DNA of 64,000 nt from Hyphomicrobium_B sp001006785. GTDB taxonomy: Bacteria; Pseudomonadota; Alphaproteobacteria; Rhizobiales; Hyphomicrobiaceae. The first letter of the stretch is position 1. Every line of letters begins with the position of its first letter. Under the pieces are notes generated by a model. That model made no database searches, was not told the DNA's origin, and saw nothing but the letters and a program-made list of their open reading frames with translations. The stretch spans positions 992,001 through 1,056,000 of the forward strand of contig NZ_CDHO01000003.1 in the NCBI RefSeq assembly GCF_001006785.1, given 5' to 3'. Shown in pieces: positions 44,506 through 52,915 of this stretch. The translations under genes and the position numbers were made by a program.

Positions 44506-44654
44506 ACCACTCTCACGTCCCTTCTATCAAGACGGGTCGCCGGTCAGCGCCTTGGTTGCCTTTGCAGCCGTGGCGAGGACCTGGCGGCCCGTCACCTTTA
44601 CACAAGGTTCGCTCTCTACCGTCGGCTTGGAACCATGCCGGTAGGGTCCGAAAG

Positions 44655-46340
44655 ATGGATTGGCGCCAATTCCAGAATCTATACAGCAGTCTCAAAGGTT
44701 TGGGACGGCAGCGCCTGATGGCGCTTGGCGCAGCGGGTTTCCTCGTCTTCGCGCTGATCTCGATCGGAAGCTACTTCGCGTCGCGTTCGAGCTTCGAGAC
44801 GCTTTACGTCGGCCTGACGCCGCCTGACATCTCCAGCATGGGCCGCGAGCTGGCGCAGGCCGGTATCCCGTTCGAAGCCAGTCTCGACGGAACCAAGCTC
44901 GGTGTTCCGGTCGGGCAAGCCGAGCAGGCGCGCGCCCTGCTCGCGGAAAAAGGTCTGCCCGGAAGCCCGAATGCAGGTTACGAGCTGTTCGACAAGCTCG
45001 GAGCGCTGGGTCTTACCTCGTTCATGCAGGAAGTGACGCGCGTGCGCGCACTCGAAGGCGAACTGTCGCGCACGATCCAGTATTTGAAAGGCATCCGCGC
45101 CGCTCGCGTCCACATCTATCTTCCGGACCAGAACGGTCTGAGGACGAAAAAGCAGGCTCCGACGGCGTCCGTCGTCATCAAGACCGATGTCGCGAGCGAT
45201 GCGACGGCGGCGCCCGCCATCAAGCATCTCATCGCTGCCGCTATTCCTGATATGAAACCGGACGACGTCCAGGTCATCGGCACCGACGGAACGTTGCTCG
45301 GCGGCAGCGGCAGCCCAACCGGCGATGTTCCGGTCCAAATGCTCGATCTCGAGCGCACCATCTCGACGCAGGTGCAGGACAGCGTGCGCCGCGCCCTGTC
45401 GCCGTACCTCGGCATCGACAATTTCGAAGTGAGCGCAATCGCGCGTCTGAACATCGACAAGCACCAGACGACGGAAACGAAATACGACCCAGAGTCCAAG
45501 GTCGAACGCTCGACGCGCGTCATCAAGGAAGCGCAGAGTTCGACCGATGGCTCCGGCAAAACCGACGTCAGCGTCGAGCAGAATATTCCGAACGAAGCGC
45601 CGGCGACAAAAGAGCAAAACAAGCGCGCGCAGGACCGCAAAGAGGAAACGACGAACTACGAGATCAGTTCGCACTCCGCCTCCACCACCAGTGAAGGCTA
45701 CAAGGTCGACAACATCTCGCTCGCCGTCGTCGTCAACAAGAAGCGTATCGCTGAAATCATCGGCAAGGACGCCAAGACCGAAGATATCGACAAACAGGTT
45801 GCCGAGATTGAGAAAGTGGCGCTGTCCGCCGCCGGTCTCGACACCAAGCGCGGCGATCGCATCAGCGTTGCGGCTGTCGAATTCGCGCAATCACCCTTTG
45901 GCGATATCACGGCGCCCAGCACCGACTGGAGCGTGATGCTGATGGGTCTTGCGGGAACCGGAATCAAATCACTGACCATTCTTCTGGTCGCAGCCATCGT
46001 CGTCTTCGCCGGCTTCAAGCCAGCGATGCGTCTGTTGCTGACCGGAAGCGCAGCGACCGCCATCGAAAGCAATGGCACGGTAGCGGCGCTCGCAGGACCG
46101 GCGCTCGCGGATGCTGGCGGCGTCGCGGCGCCTCTCGACATGCCCGAGATGGCATCGCCGCTGCTTGAACCCGGGGCCAATCCATTCGATTCCGATTTCG
46201 GCTCGTCGGGCTTCGCGGGCGATGGAATGTCGTTCGGCCGCTCGCTTGCGTTTGGTCCCGTCGAGAAGCTTGGCGCGATTATTGATCGTGACGAAGATCA
46301 GGCCACTGCCATCATGAAGCATTGGGTCAAGAACGGATGA
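44655..46340 (+). CDS. fliF: Flagellar MS-ring protein FliF
   Basis: This 561-residue protein is FliF, the MS-ring that seeds the basal body in the inner membrane. It has an N-terminal helix (LMALGAAGFLVFALISIGSY), the ring-building domains (LEGELSRTIQYLKGIRAARV, HIYLP) and a second membrane helix near residue 440 (SLTILLVAAIVVFAGF). The C-terminal FliG-binding tail follows. The frame extends upstream to 44556, but ATG 44655 gives the normal start. The 177 bases before it follow the flagellin gene and may carry a promoter. Its end overlaps the FliH-like gene by four bases. Confidence 0.95.
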   Translation: MDWRQFQNLYSSLKGLGRQRLMALGAAGFLVFALISIGSYFASRSSFETLYVGLTPPDISSMGRELAQAGIPFEASLDGTKLGVPVGQAEQARALLAEKGLPGSPNAGYELFDKLGALGLTSFMQEVTRVRALEGELSRTIQYLKGIRAARVHIYLPDQNGLRTKKQAPTASVVIKTDVASDATAAPAIKHLIAAAIPDMKPDDVQVIGTDGTLLGGSGSPTGDVPVQMLDLERTISTQVQDSVRRALSPYLGIDNFEVSAIARLNIDKHQTTETKYDPESKVERSTRVIKEAQSSTDGSGKTDVSVEQNIPNEAPATKEQNKRAQDRKEETTNYEISSHSASTTSEGYKVDNISLAVVVNKKRIAEIIGKDAKTEDIDKQVAEIEKVALSAAGLDTKRGDRISVAAVEFAQSPFGDITAPSTDWSVMLMGLAGTGIKSLTILLVAAIVVFAGFKPAMRLLLTGSAATAIESNGTVAALAGPALADAGGVAAPLDMPEMASPLLEPGANPFDSDFGSSGFAGDGMSFGRSLAFGPVEKLGAIIDRDEDQATAIMKHWVKNG

Positions 46341-46924
46341 CCGCCAGGGTGCTCAGTCGGGCATTTCCAATGCTTTCGGACTTCGATCATCCGAATGCCG
46401 CTGCAGTGAAGCCTGACCACGAAACGGAACTCAAGACGGCGTTCGACGACGGCTACCAGCAGGGATTGTCCGAAGGCCGCGCCGAAGCGCAGGCGGATGC
46501 GGAAGTGAGGCTGGCGGAAGCGGAGACGCTGTTTCTCGAACGCCTCAACCTCGAACGCAACGGCTTCCGGCAGGAATGCGCCGACGTCCTTGCGGCCCGC
46601 TTGGAAGGTGCCGTGAAGCTCATTGAGCGCGCGGTCGGCGAACGCGTCGCAACGCTGATTCGTCCCTGGATTGTCGAACAACTGCGGGAGCGCGCCGTGC
46701 AAGACCTCGAAGCAGCGATCACACGGGCGCTCGTCGAGGGCGCCAAAGTCCATATCGAGGCTCCGGCGGAAATGCTGGAGCACCTGCGCAGCTCGCTGCC
46801 GAACGACGCGTTCCAAATCGGCTATTCGGAAAGCACGTCCTCCGACGTTCGAGCGCATATCGAGGACACCGTCATCGAAGCGAACATTGCCGCGTGGATT
46901 TCTGAGCTTGAGGCGGCGACATGA
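46337..46924 (+). CDS. fliH: FliH-like flagellar assembly protein
   Basis: This 195-residue protein is probably the rhizobial FliH counterpart, which regulates the FliI ATPase. It has a glycine-spaced coiled-coil region (FDDGYQQGLSEGRAEAQADA) and a C-terminal globular part (ARLEGAVKLIERAVGERVAT, with LIRPWIVEQL). It lies directly between fliF and motB. Its ATG overlaps the fliF stop (ATGA), and its end overlaps motB by four bases. The sequence is divergent from enterobacterial FliH, so the symbol rests on the coiled-coil pattern and position. Confidence 0.72.
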   Translation: MTARVLSRAFPMLSDFDHPNAAAVKPDHETELKTAFDDGYQQGLSEGRAEAQADAEVRLAEAETLFLERLNLERNGFRQECADVLAARLEGAVKLIERAVGERVATLIRPWIVEQLRERAVQDLEAAITRALVEGAKVHIEAPAEMLEHLRSSLPNDAFQIGYSESTSSDVRAHIEDTVIEANIAAWISELEAAT

Positions 46925-48198
46925 GCAACGGCCAGGAAGACGTTTCATCGCAACCGCTCGTCATCGTACGCCGCCGTCGCAGTCACGACGAAGAGCATCA
47001 CGGCGGCGTCTGGAAGATCGCCTATGCCGACTTCATGACGGCCATGATGGCGTTCTTTCTCGTCATGTGGCTGATCAATGCCGCCGATAAAAAGACGATC
47101 GTGCAGGTCGCGGCTTATTTCAATCCGATGCGGCTGACGGATCGCTTCGCCGCGCCCAAGGGCCTCGAAGATCTGAACGAGATCGATGCGAAGCAGAGCG
47201 AGGAGAAGACCGAAAAGGGCCTGAGCGAGCACCCGGATCAAGCGCAGAAACGCAGTGCGCCCAAGGCGGGCAAGGCAAACGTCGGCGAGGGGATGGACGA
47301 AGAAGCGCAAAAGAAAAGCGCGTCCGCCGGCGGCAAGAGCGCGGAGGCGCAGAAAGAAGAAGCGCTCTTCGACAATCCCGGTCAGCTTCTGGACAAGCTT
47401 GCAGACGAAGCCAAGGCCAGCCAGTCCATGACGGCGCCAAGCGCGTCGGACAACAATATCAGCGATCCGTTTGATCGCGCCGATCGCCGGACCGGAAAGT
47501 CGTCGGCTACCGAAAGGCTTGCGTCGCAACCCAATCCCGCGCCTGCGGCACCACAAGCGGCAACTGCGAAGGCGTCCCCGCCGCCATCCGGCGTGGCAGG
47601 CAAGGACGTCGCGAAGAATGCGCGCGCGCTGGAGGCTCAAGATACGAAACAGGCCGCTACCGCGCTCAATGCCAAAGACCAGAATGAGGCCGCAAATGCG
47701 CCGAAACCTTCAGATGCGAGCGCCGACGTAGCCGAGGAAGCAAAAGCCAAAAAGGTGCAGGACGACATCAGCAGTGCCTTGGCGAAAGGTTCCCGTGCCG
47801 CGCCCGAGATCGAGGTGAAGGCGACGTCTGAAGGCTTGCTCGTCAGTTTGCTCGATGACGCCGACTTCGGCATGTTCGAGGTCGGCTCCGCGAAGCCGCG
47901 TCCCGCGTTGGTTCTCGCCATGAGCAAGGTGGGTGACGTTCTGAAATCTCTGCCTGGCAGCATCGTCGTCCGCGGGCACACCGATAGTCGCGCCTACAAG
48001 AACGGCAACTACGACAACTGGCGTCTTTCCGCGGCGCGTGCGCAAATGGCTTATTACATGCTCGTGCGCGGCGGCATTTCTGAAACGCGATTTTCAGCAA
48101 TCGAAGGCCGCGCCGACCGGGACCCTAAAAATCCCTCCAATCACGAAGCACCGGAAAACCGCAGGATCGATATCCTCATCAAAGAGGCCAAGAAATGA
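46921..48198 (+). CDS. motB: Flagellar motor stator protein MotB
   Basis: This 425-residue protein is MotB, the stator subunit that anchors MotA to peptidoglycan. The single membrane helix carries the proton-path Asp37 in WKIAYADFMTAMMAFFLVMW. The OmpA-like peptidoglycan-binding domain lies at residues about 295-425 (IVVRGHTDSRAYKNGNYDNW). Between them is an unusually long Ala/Lys/Glu-rich low-complexity stretch of about 200 residues, typical of rhizobial MotB. It overlaps fliH and motC by four bases on either side. Confidence 0.95.
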   Translation: MSNGQEDVSSQPLVIVRRRRSHDEEHHGGVWKIAYADFMTAMMAFFLVMWLINAADKKTIVQVAAYFNPMRLTDRFAAPKGLEDLNEIDAKQSEEKTEKGLSEHPDQAQKRSAPKAGKANVGEGMDEEAQKKSASAGGKSAEAQKEEALFDNPGQLLDKLADEAKASQSMTAPSASDNNISDPFDRADRRTGKSSATERLASQPNPAPAAPQAATAKASPPPSGVAGKDVAKNARALEAQDTKQAATALNAKDQNEAANAPKPSDASADVAEEAKAKKVQDDISSALAKGSRAAPEIEVKATSEGLLVSLLDDADFGMFEVGSAKPRPALVLAMSKVGDVLKSLPGSIVVRGHTDSRAYKNGNYDNWRLSAARAQMAYYMLVRGGISETRFSAIEGRADRDPKNPSNHEAPENRRIDILIKEAKK

Positions 48199-49469
48199 AG
48201 CGTCTGGCGTTGATCGCTGGCGCTGCGGTCGTGCTTGCCGGCATAGGGGCAGGCGCGTATTTTTATGTGCTGCCGATGTTCACGTCAGGCGACGCAGCGA
48301 CGTCGCAACCCAAAGTCAGGGCCGCAGCATCGCCGGGCGATCTGGGCGTCAACACCGAAAAGGGCGCCGAGCTTCGCCGACTGCTCGCACGCTTGGGAGC
48401 CGTGCAGGATCTCGTTGTGCACGGCGACGATGGCGCACTGGTCGATCAGGGCCGCCTCTTGTCGGAAATCTCAACTATCGTGCGCGCTTTTGAGAAGCCC
48501 GATTGGGACAACTATGCGCAGGTTCGCGACGCTTTCGTTTACGTTTTGAGCGGCGGCGATTACGCGGTGCTGAAGCCGCTGGCGAACGACGAGACGCGCT
48601 ACGAAGCCGATCGCACGCTGGCGCAAGGCATAATCAAATACGCGCAGGGCCAGACAAGCGCGGCGCGAAAGCTCTGGGCCGACGTCGAACCGCGATCCGT
48701 CGATGTCAGTTTGGTCGGACCATTCGCGCTGGCGCGAGCGTCGCTCTATATCGGCAACGACGATGCTAAAGCTGTCGGGCTCCTCGATGAAGCCCGTCTC
48801 GCCTGTCCGCATACCGCAATCGAGGAAGCGGCCGTTCGTCGAGAGATTCCGGTGCTTGTCAGCAAAGGTGACACGCATCGCGCCATGCTGCTGCTGACCG
48901 ACTATCTCCGGCGATACGGAAGATCGATTTACGCCTGGAAACTCTTTCGCGATTTTTCGGCTGCGGCCGCCAAGCGCGACGAATTCGATAGCCGCGATAT
49001 GGTCGAGAAGCTGACGGAAGCAACGTCAACGGCAGACCGTCAGTCGCGCATCGATCTGCTCCTTGCGATGGCGGCCGCAGCATTGCCGTCGGGCCGCATA
49101 AGTCTGGCTCAGGCCGCCGCGAACGAAGCGCTGACATTGAAACCCGATAACGCCGAAGATCTCGACCGGGCCATGCTGTATCAGGCCGCTGCGAACGCGC
49201 CGAGCACGCGCGCGGCCGAAGCGCTGTCGGCATTGCGCCAAATCACGGCCGATCGCCTGACCGGCAATGACGTCGAAATCCGTGAGGTTGCGGGCTACAT
49301 CGCGCAAACGGTCACGCAGAATAAATTTGCGGCAGCGGGCGACGCTCGCAATGCGGAGATGGACGTTTCGCGCGCGGCAACGGAGCTGTCGCGCGTATCG
49401 ACGGCCGTCAAAAGCGCCGATGCCGCCATCGAAGAAGCCAACATGATCATGTCTGGGACCAAGAAATGA
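48195..49469 (+). CDS. motC: Periplasmic motility protein MotC
   Basis: This 424-residue protein corresponds to the rhizobial MotC, a periplasmic protein that associates with the MotB periplasmic domain and is needed for motor rotation. An N-terminal hydrophobic segment (LIAGAAVVLAGIGAGAYFYV) anchors or exports it, and the rest is helix-rich. It lies between motB and fliK with four-base overlaps at both ends, the same order as in Sinorhizobium. The family is restricted to the Hyphomicrobiales and some relatives, which supports the taxonomic assignment. Confidence 0.9.
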   Translation: MKRLALIAGAAVVLAGIGAGAYFYVLPMFTSGDAATSQPKVRAAASPGDLGVNTEKGAELRRLLARLGAVQDLVVHGDDGALVDQGRLLSEISTIVRAFEKPDWDNYAQVRDAFVYVLSGGDYAVLKPLANDETRYEADRTLAQGIIKYAQGQTSAARKLWADVEPRSVDVSLVGPFALARASLYIGNDDAKAVGLLDEARLACPHTAIEEAAVRREIPVLVSKGDTHRAMLLLTDYLRRYGRSIYAWKLFRDFSAAAAKRDEFDSRDMVEKLTEATSTADRQSRIDLLLAMAAAALPSGRISLAQAAANEALTLKPDNAEDLDRAMLYQAAANAPSTRAAEALSALRQITADRLTGNDVEIREVAGYIAQTVTQNKFAAAGDARNAEMDVSRAATELSRVSTAVKSADAAIEEANMIMSGTKK

Positions 49470-50965
49470 CCGAAGTCGCTTCGCGCGCCGCACAGGGCCA
49501 AAGCATCATCGATACGATTTCAGGTCGGAGCCCGGCACAAACATATCGCGGGTCGAGGCCGAGTCCGAAGTCGCAGGATACTGACGTATCTAGCGATCGG
49601 GTGCGCGATCGTCCCGCCGGGCAAGCAAACGTTCGCGAACAGCGCACCAATCCCAAATCGGTCGACAAGACCACGAAGGTAGATGAAAAATCTCAACGCG
49701 AAAGCCGATCGGACGATGATGCGCTGACGTCGTTCGAGGCAACCGTCGACACGCTCGGCGGCCAGGAAGCGCAGCCCGCTCCGGCTTCGATAAATCCGCC
49801 GCTGGGATGGAGCGCTCCGCCCGCAACCGTGCCTGCGCCGGAGACGGCATCGAACGACGATAGCGCCGCGACGAGTGTCACGAACGCAGCGATTCCCGGC
49901 CACATCCTCAAACAAGCCAGTGTCGTTGCGCTGCTCGAGACGAGGCAGCGCCTGATGGCGGCGCAGGACACGACGCCGGCGCCGCATTGGGGCCCCGCCG
50001 AGTCCGACGTCGAAGAAACAGTCACGATGCCCGTGTCGGTTCAATCGCGCGAGGCGCATTGGGTTTTTGACAATAGGAATGCCGGATCGGACAGCCGGAT
50101 GTTTGACACGTTGACGAACAAGTCCAACGCGGAAAACGCCCTCTCGTCGTTGAGCGCTGCTGCCGGGCGGAAAAGTGATGCGGGCGCACCCAAGCTTTCG
50201 ACGGATATGATCGGCGCCGCACGAAGCGCGGAGCCGCAGCCGACGACCGGTACAGCGCCGCAGCAAAACTTCAGCGATACGCAAGGCGGCGGAGCGGGAT
50301 CACACAAAGAGTCCGCAACGCCGGACGCAGGCGCGCGCCGGATTCTGGACGCATCCTCATCCAGGCCTGTCGAAAACATCACGCAGGATGTTCCGGAAAC
50401 ACCGCCTCCCCTGTCTGCCGCGACACAACAGGTTCGCAGCGGCGTGCTCACCGCGCTTGCTGGCGACCACACCAGCGCCGAACCATTCACCCCGCGGCAA
50501 CCAGCCGATCAGCCTCCGGCTGCAGGCTACGTTTTGCGAAGCATTGATTTGACGCTTTCACCGCCCGATCTCGGCACGGTCAGATTGAAACTCAGCCTCA
50601 AAGCCAGCGCTCTCGATATTGACGCCGAGGCATCCAAAGCGGCGACAGCCAAGCTGCTCGACGATGACCGAAAGGGTTTGGAGCAAAGTCTGCGCGACGC
50701 CGGCTACGATGTGAAGAATCTGAAGATTTCGGATATCTCGTCCAGCTCCAATTCAAACTTGAACAGCTCACTGAACAACGGCAGTTCGACGTTCCAGGAT
50801 GGAAGCCAGGCGCGCGCAAACTTGGGTGGCCGCCAGGACGAGGGGATGCCGCGGCGCGAGGGTGAAATGCCGGATCAATCGCAGCAACGACGACGCAATG
50901 ACAGTCAGCAGCCGTCGAGCGCTGACATTGCAAGCGGCAGGCAGGCAAACGCGATCTATATTTAG
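49466..50965 (+). CDS. fliK: Flagellar hook-length control protein FliK
   Basis: This 499-residue protein is the rhizobial hook-length control protein, formerly called MotD. The N-terminal 350 residues are low in complexity and rich in Ser, Ala, Thr and Pro. The C-terminal hook domain (about residues 350-430) reads YVLRSIDLTLSPPDLGTVRL and KGLEQSLRDAGYDVKNLKI. A Gln/Asn/Ser-rich tail ends the protein. It overlaps motC by four bases. With FlhB it sets hook length and switches export to filament substrates. Confidence 0.9.
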   Translation: MTEVASRAAQGQSIIDTISGRSPAQTYRGSRPSPKSQDTDVSSDRVRDRPAGQANVREQRTNPKSVDKTTKVDEKSQRESRSDDDALTSFEATVDTLGGQEAQPAPASINPPLGWSAPPATVPAPETASNDDSAATSVTNAAIPGHILKQASVVALLETRQRLMAAQDTTPAPHWGPAESDVEETVTMPVSVQSREAHWVFDNRNAGSDSRMFDTLTNKSNAENALSSLSAAAGRKSDAGAPKLSTDMIGAARSAEPQPTTGTAPQQNFSDTQGGGAGSHKESATPDAGARRILDASSSRPVENITQDVPETPPPLSAATQQVRSGVLTALAGDHTSAEPFTPRQPADQPPAAGYVLRSIDLTLSPPDLGTVRLKLSLKASALDIDAEASKAATAKLLDDDRKGLEQSLRDAGYDVKNLKISDISSSSNSNLNSSLNNGSSTFQDGSQARANLGGRQDEGMPRREGEMPDQSQQRRRNDSQQPSSADIASGRQANAIYI

Positions 50966-50976
50966 GATCTGTTGAT

Positions 50977-51330
50977 ATGACGCAGCAGGAATCGCTCGGA
51001 GCGGGATTGCGCGGCCCGTTTGATTTGGCCGCCGATACGATCGAAGAAGAGCTGGTCGAAAACTGCCCGGGGGCCTACGCCCTCGGCTTCATCGATAATT
51101 TAGGCCGTTTCTCGATCACGTTCGTCGGCAGCGACGGCAGCGATCTGAAGTCCATATTGAAGCAGCGAATTGGCACGGCATCGCAATTCAAGTTTCGCCA
51201 CTTCGCGCAGCCGCAGCAGGCTTTCGAAAAAGAGTGCGAAATGTTCCACCAGTTTATGCCGGTTGGAAACTTTCTACACCCTGGCCGGCCGGCAGGGACG
51301 GATTGGACTTGCCCGCGCTGCCGCAGATAG
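50977..51330 (+). CDS. Small protein with possible GIY-YIG-like fold
   Basis: I do not recognise this 117-residue protein with certainty. After an N-terminal stretch, AYALGFIDNLGRFSITFVGS, SDLKSILKQRIG and FKFRHFAQPQQAFEKECEMFHQF suggest a GIY-YIG-like fold with the catalytic YIG replaced. The C-terminus has HPGRPAGTDWTCPRC, whose CPxC pair could bind a metal. It begins 11 bases after fliK and is on the same strand, so it may share that transcript. Its 3' end overlaps the converging gene at 51254. A nuclease activity should not be assumed. Confidence 0.7.
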   Translation: MTQQESLGAGLRGPFDLAADTIEEELVENCPGAYALGFIDNLGRFSITFVGSDGSDLKSILKQRIGTASQFKFRHFAQPQQAFEKECEMFHQFMPVGNFLHPGRPAGTDWTCPRCRR

Positions 51331-51529
51331 GGCGCGGCCCTTCGATGAGGCTGACGAGATCGGCAAGCGCCTGATGATAGCCGGAATGCCAGTACGCGCA
51401 TTCGGCGGTATCGCGATCGAGATGGCGATGCTCGCGCAGTTGATTTGACCAGAGACTATCGAGACGTTCGCCAAGCCCGCTCATGCGCGCGCGAAGGATC
51501 TGCAGGTCGAGGGAATTCTCACTCATCAT
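51254..51529 (-). CDS. Small uncharacterised protein
   Basis: I do not recognise this 91-residue protein. The first 65 residues (LDLQILRARMSGLGERLDSL, then AYWHSGYHQALADLVSLIE) look like a real helical protein. The last 25 are in a stretch that also encodes the end of the gene at 50977 on the other strand. The convergent overlap of 77 bases is unusual. It is the last of three minus-strand genes with the J-domain and PilZ genes. Confidence 0.5.
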   Translation of the reverse strand: MMSENSLDLQILRARMSGLGERLDSLWSNQLREHRHLDRDTAECAYWHSGYHQALADLVSLIEGPRPICGSAGKSNPSLPAGQGVESFQPA

Positions 51530-51643
51530 AGGCCCCGTGATTTCATATGGCCGTCTCGGACCATAACGGAGACCATACGCGATATTCGTCGCAACATCGC
51601 GAACGGGGCAGGTTGCATTTTAACAAAGTCTGGCTACCGGTTG

Positions 51644-52087
51644 TTAACCGTTCGAGCGACGCTGTCGGGCGAGATGCCTGTCCATGAGATCGTTTGCAAT
51701 CATCATGCGTTGCGTCGCGATCTCTCTTAGGTCGGAAGGAACCCGATCGGGATGATTGCGAAGCGCGAATTCTCTGCGGAGTACGGCGATCTCGTGTTCC
51801 GTCGCGGCGGAATGCAGACCGAGCTCGCTCAGAATTTTTTGCGGATCGAGCGCGCCGCTCAGCGTGCTCTCGCTCTCGTTGCGATAAGCCGTTCGCCGGG
51901 TATCGCGATCCGGATCCTCGCGCTGAGGCGTTGCGCGAGCCTGAGCCGCAACATCCCACGCGGCCTCGAGGCTGCTGATCGAGAACCGATGCGAAGGCGA
52001 TGGCGCTTCGCTCGGCGCGTCGGCGTCATTGAAGAAATCCGTAAGAAGCGCTTCAAAATTCGACGGCAACGGCGTGCGAATGCGCAT
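51644..52087 (-). CDS. J-domain-like protein
   Basis: This 147-residue protein has a C-terminal segment (residues about 82-147) that matches a J domain: DPQKILSELGLHSAATEHEI, then LRREFALRNHPDRVP with the diagnostic His-Pro-Asp and a final helix ANDLMDRHLARQRR. J domains stimulate the ATPase of Hsp70 (DnaK). The N-terminal 80 residues are polar and unlike DnaJ, and there is no Gly/Phe-rich or zinc region. It lies downstream of a PilZ gene on the same strand and inside the flagellar locus, so it may recruit DnaK to a flagellar or c-di-GMP client. Confidence 0.72.
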   Translation of the reverse strand: MRIRTPLPSNFEALLTDFFNDADAPSEAPSPSHRFSISSLEAAWDVAAQARATPQREDPDRDTRRTAYRNESESTLSGALDPQKILSELGLHSAATEHEIAVLRREFALRNHPDRVPSDLREIATQRMMIANDLMDRHLARQRRSNG

Positions 52088-52166
52088 GATACGTCTGAAA
52101 GCTGACCTCGGCTCAGCAAGAAATAGCAGGCACGCCTTGCGGAACGCTTACGCGGCGTGGCCTTCG

Positions 52167-52592
52167 CTACGACCGCCGCGTCGCCTTCTGCAGCGTGACG
52201 GCCTTCCCGAAAAATGCGCTACCGAGATCCTCGAAGTCGAGGCGGTCGTCGACATTCGGCACTGGGGCGCGAAAAGCGATCCCGATGTGCTTGTCCCGGA
52301 TCCAAGACACATGCCCATCGACGGGCGTTCCATCGAAAAGCGTCAGTACAACCCGCTCGTCGATGTTCGGGACGGCACCGTCGAGAATTCGGATCTTTGC
52401 ACCGGTTTCAGACAGATCGACCAGGTCGCAAATCATATTGGCGCTGCGAAAGCGCATCGCCGCATGTTGGCTTGCCGAATGGCGAAAATCGTTGCGCCGC
52501 TCGAACGCCCGCACGTCGTCGGCCGTAGCGATATCACGGCCAAATGCATCTCGACGAAGTTTGCGCGTTCTCGTTTGTTTCATCACACTCAA
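52167..52592 (-). CDS. PilZ-domain protein
   Basis: This 141-residue protein is a single PilZ domain after an N-terminal basic stretch. FERRNDFRHSA (an RxxxR-like region at residues 31-37), CDLVDLSETGAKI (D/N-x-S-x-x-G type) and HIGIAF match the c-di-GMP binding signature. It is the first of three minus-strand genes between fliK and the Rem-like regulator. A motor brake or post-translational regulator of flagellar function is the most likely role by analogy with other PilZ proteins in flagellar clusters. The start may instead be the second Met. Confidence 0.85.
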   Translation of the reverse strand: MSVMKQTRTRKLRRDAFGRDIATADDVRAFERRNDFRHSASQHAAMRFRSANMICDLVDLSETGAKIRILDGAVPNIDERVVLTLFDGTPVDGHVSWIRDKHIGIAFRAPVPNVDDRLDFEDLGSAFFGKAVTLQKATRRS

Positions 52593-52915
52593 TTTCTGTG
52601 ATGCGCCGTAAGGCCAAGACCTCGATCGGCTACGAATATGTCGGCGAATATCATTCTGTATTGAAACGCAAATTCGCTACGATATCGCTATTCAAATGAA
52701 TCCAATTGAATGCATTGAGTTAATTATTTGGAATCATATAGGAAAATCAGCCTCGATCGAGGCGATACAACCATCGCATCGCGGACTAAACCTCTCCAAA
52801 TTGATTTGGTGTGCTTTTTGTGACCCATGCAATTACGAAATAATTGTTAATAAGTCACATGAATCACTGTATCTGCGTTGAAGCGGCGTGCACTGAATTA
52901 TGCGGGGGAACTTTG
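52593..52915. promoter_or_regulatory. AT-rich control region of the Rem/FtcR-type regulator
   Basis: These 323 bases, richer in A and T than anything nearby, separate the divergent PilZ gene and the flagellar regulator gene. A 61-codon frame at 52696-52881 looks like chance. At 52819-52859 there is a nested dyad, TGTGAC-N6-AATTA-N5-TAATT-N8-GTCACA, whose inner and outer arms share almost the same centre. It lies 57-97 bases before the regulator start, a good place for an operator. Confidence 0.5.

Noticed and set aside
44679..45890. A 403-codon minus-strand frame opposite fliF
   Set aside because: This is a shadow frame with Arg/Asp-rich composition. fliF is clearly the real gene.
52696..52881. 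Small plus-strand frame of 61 codons in the AT-rich leader of the regulator gene
   Set aside because: It has no ribosome-binding site and no recognised domain, and it overlaps the nested dyad. It is more likely regulatory DNA.
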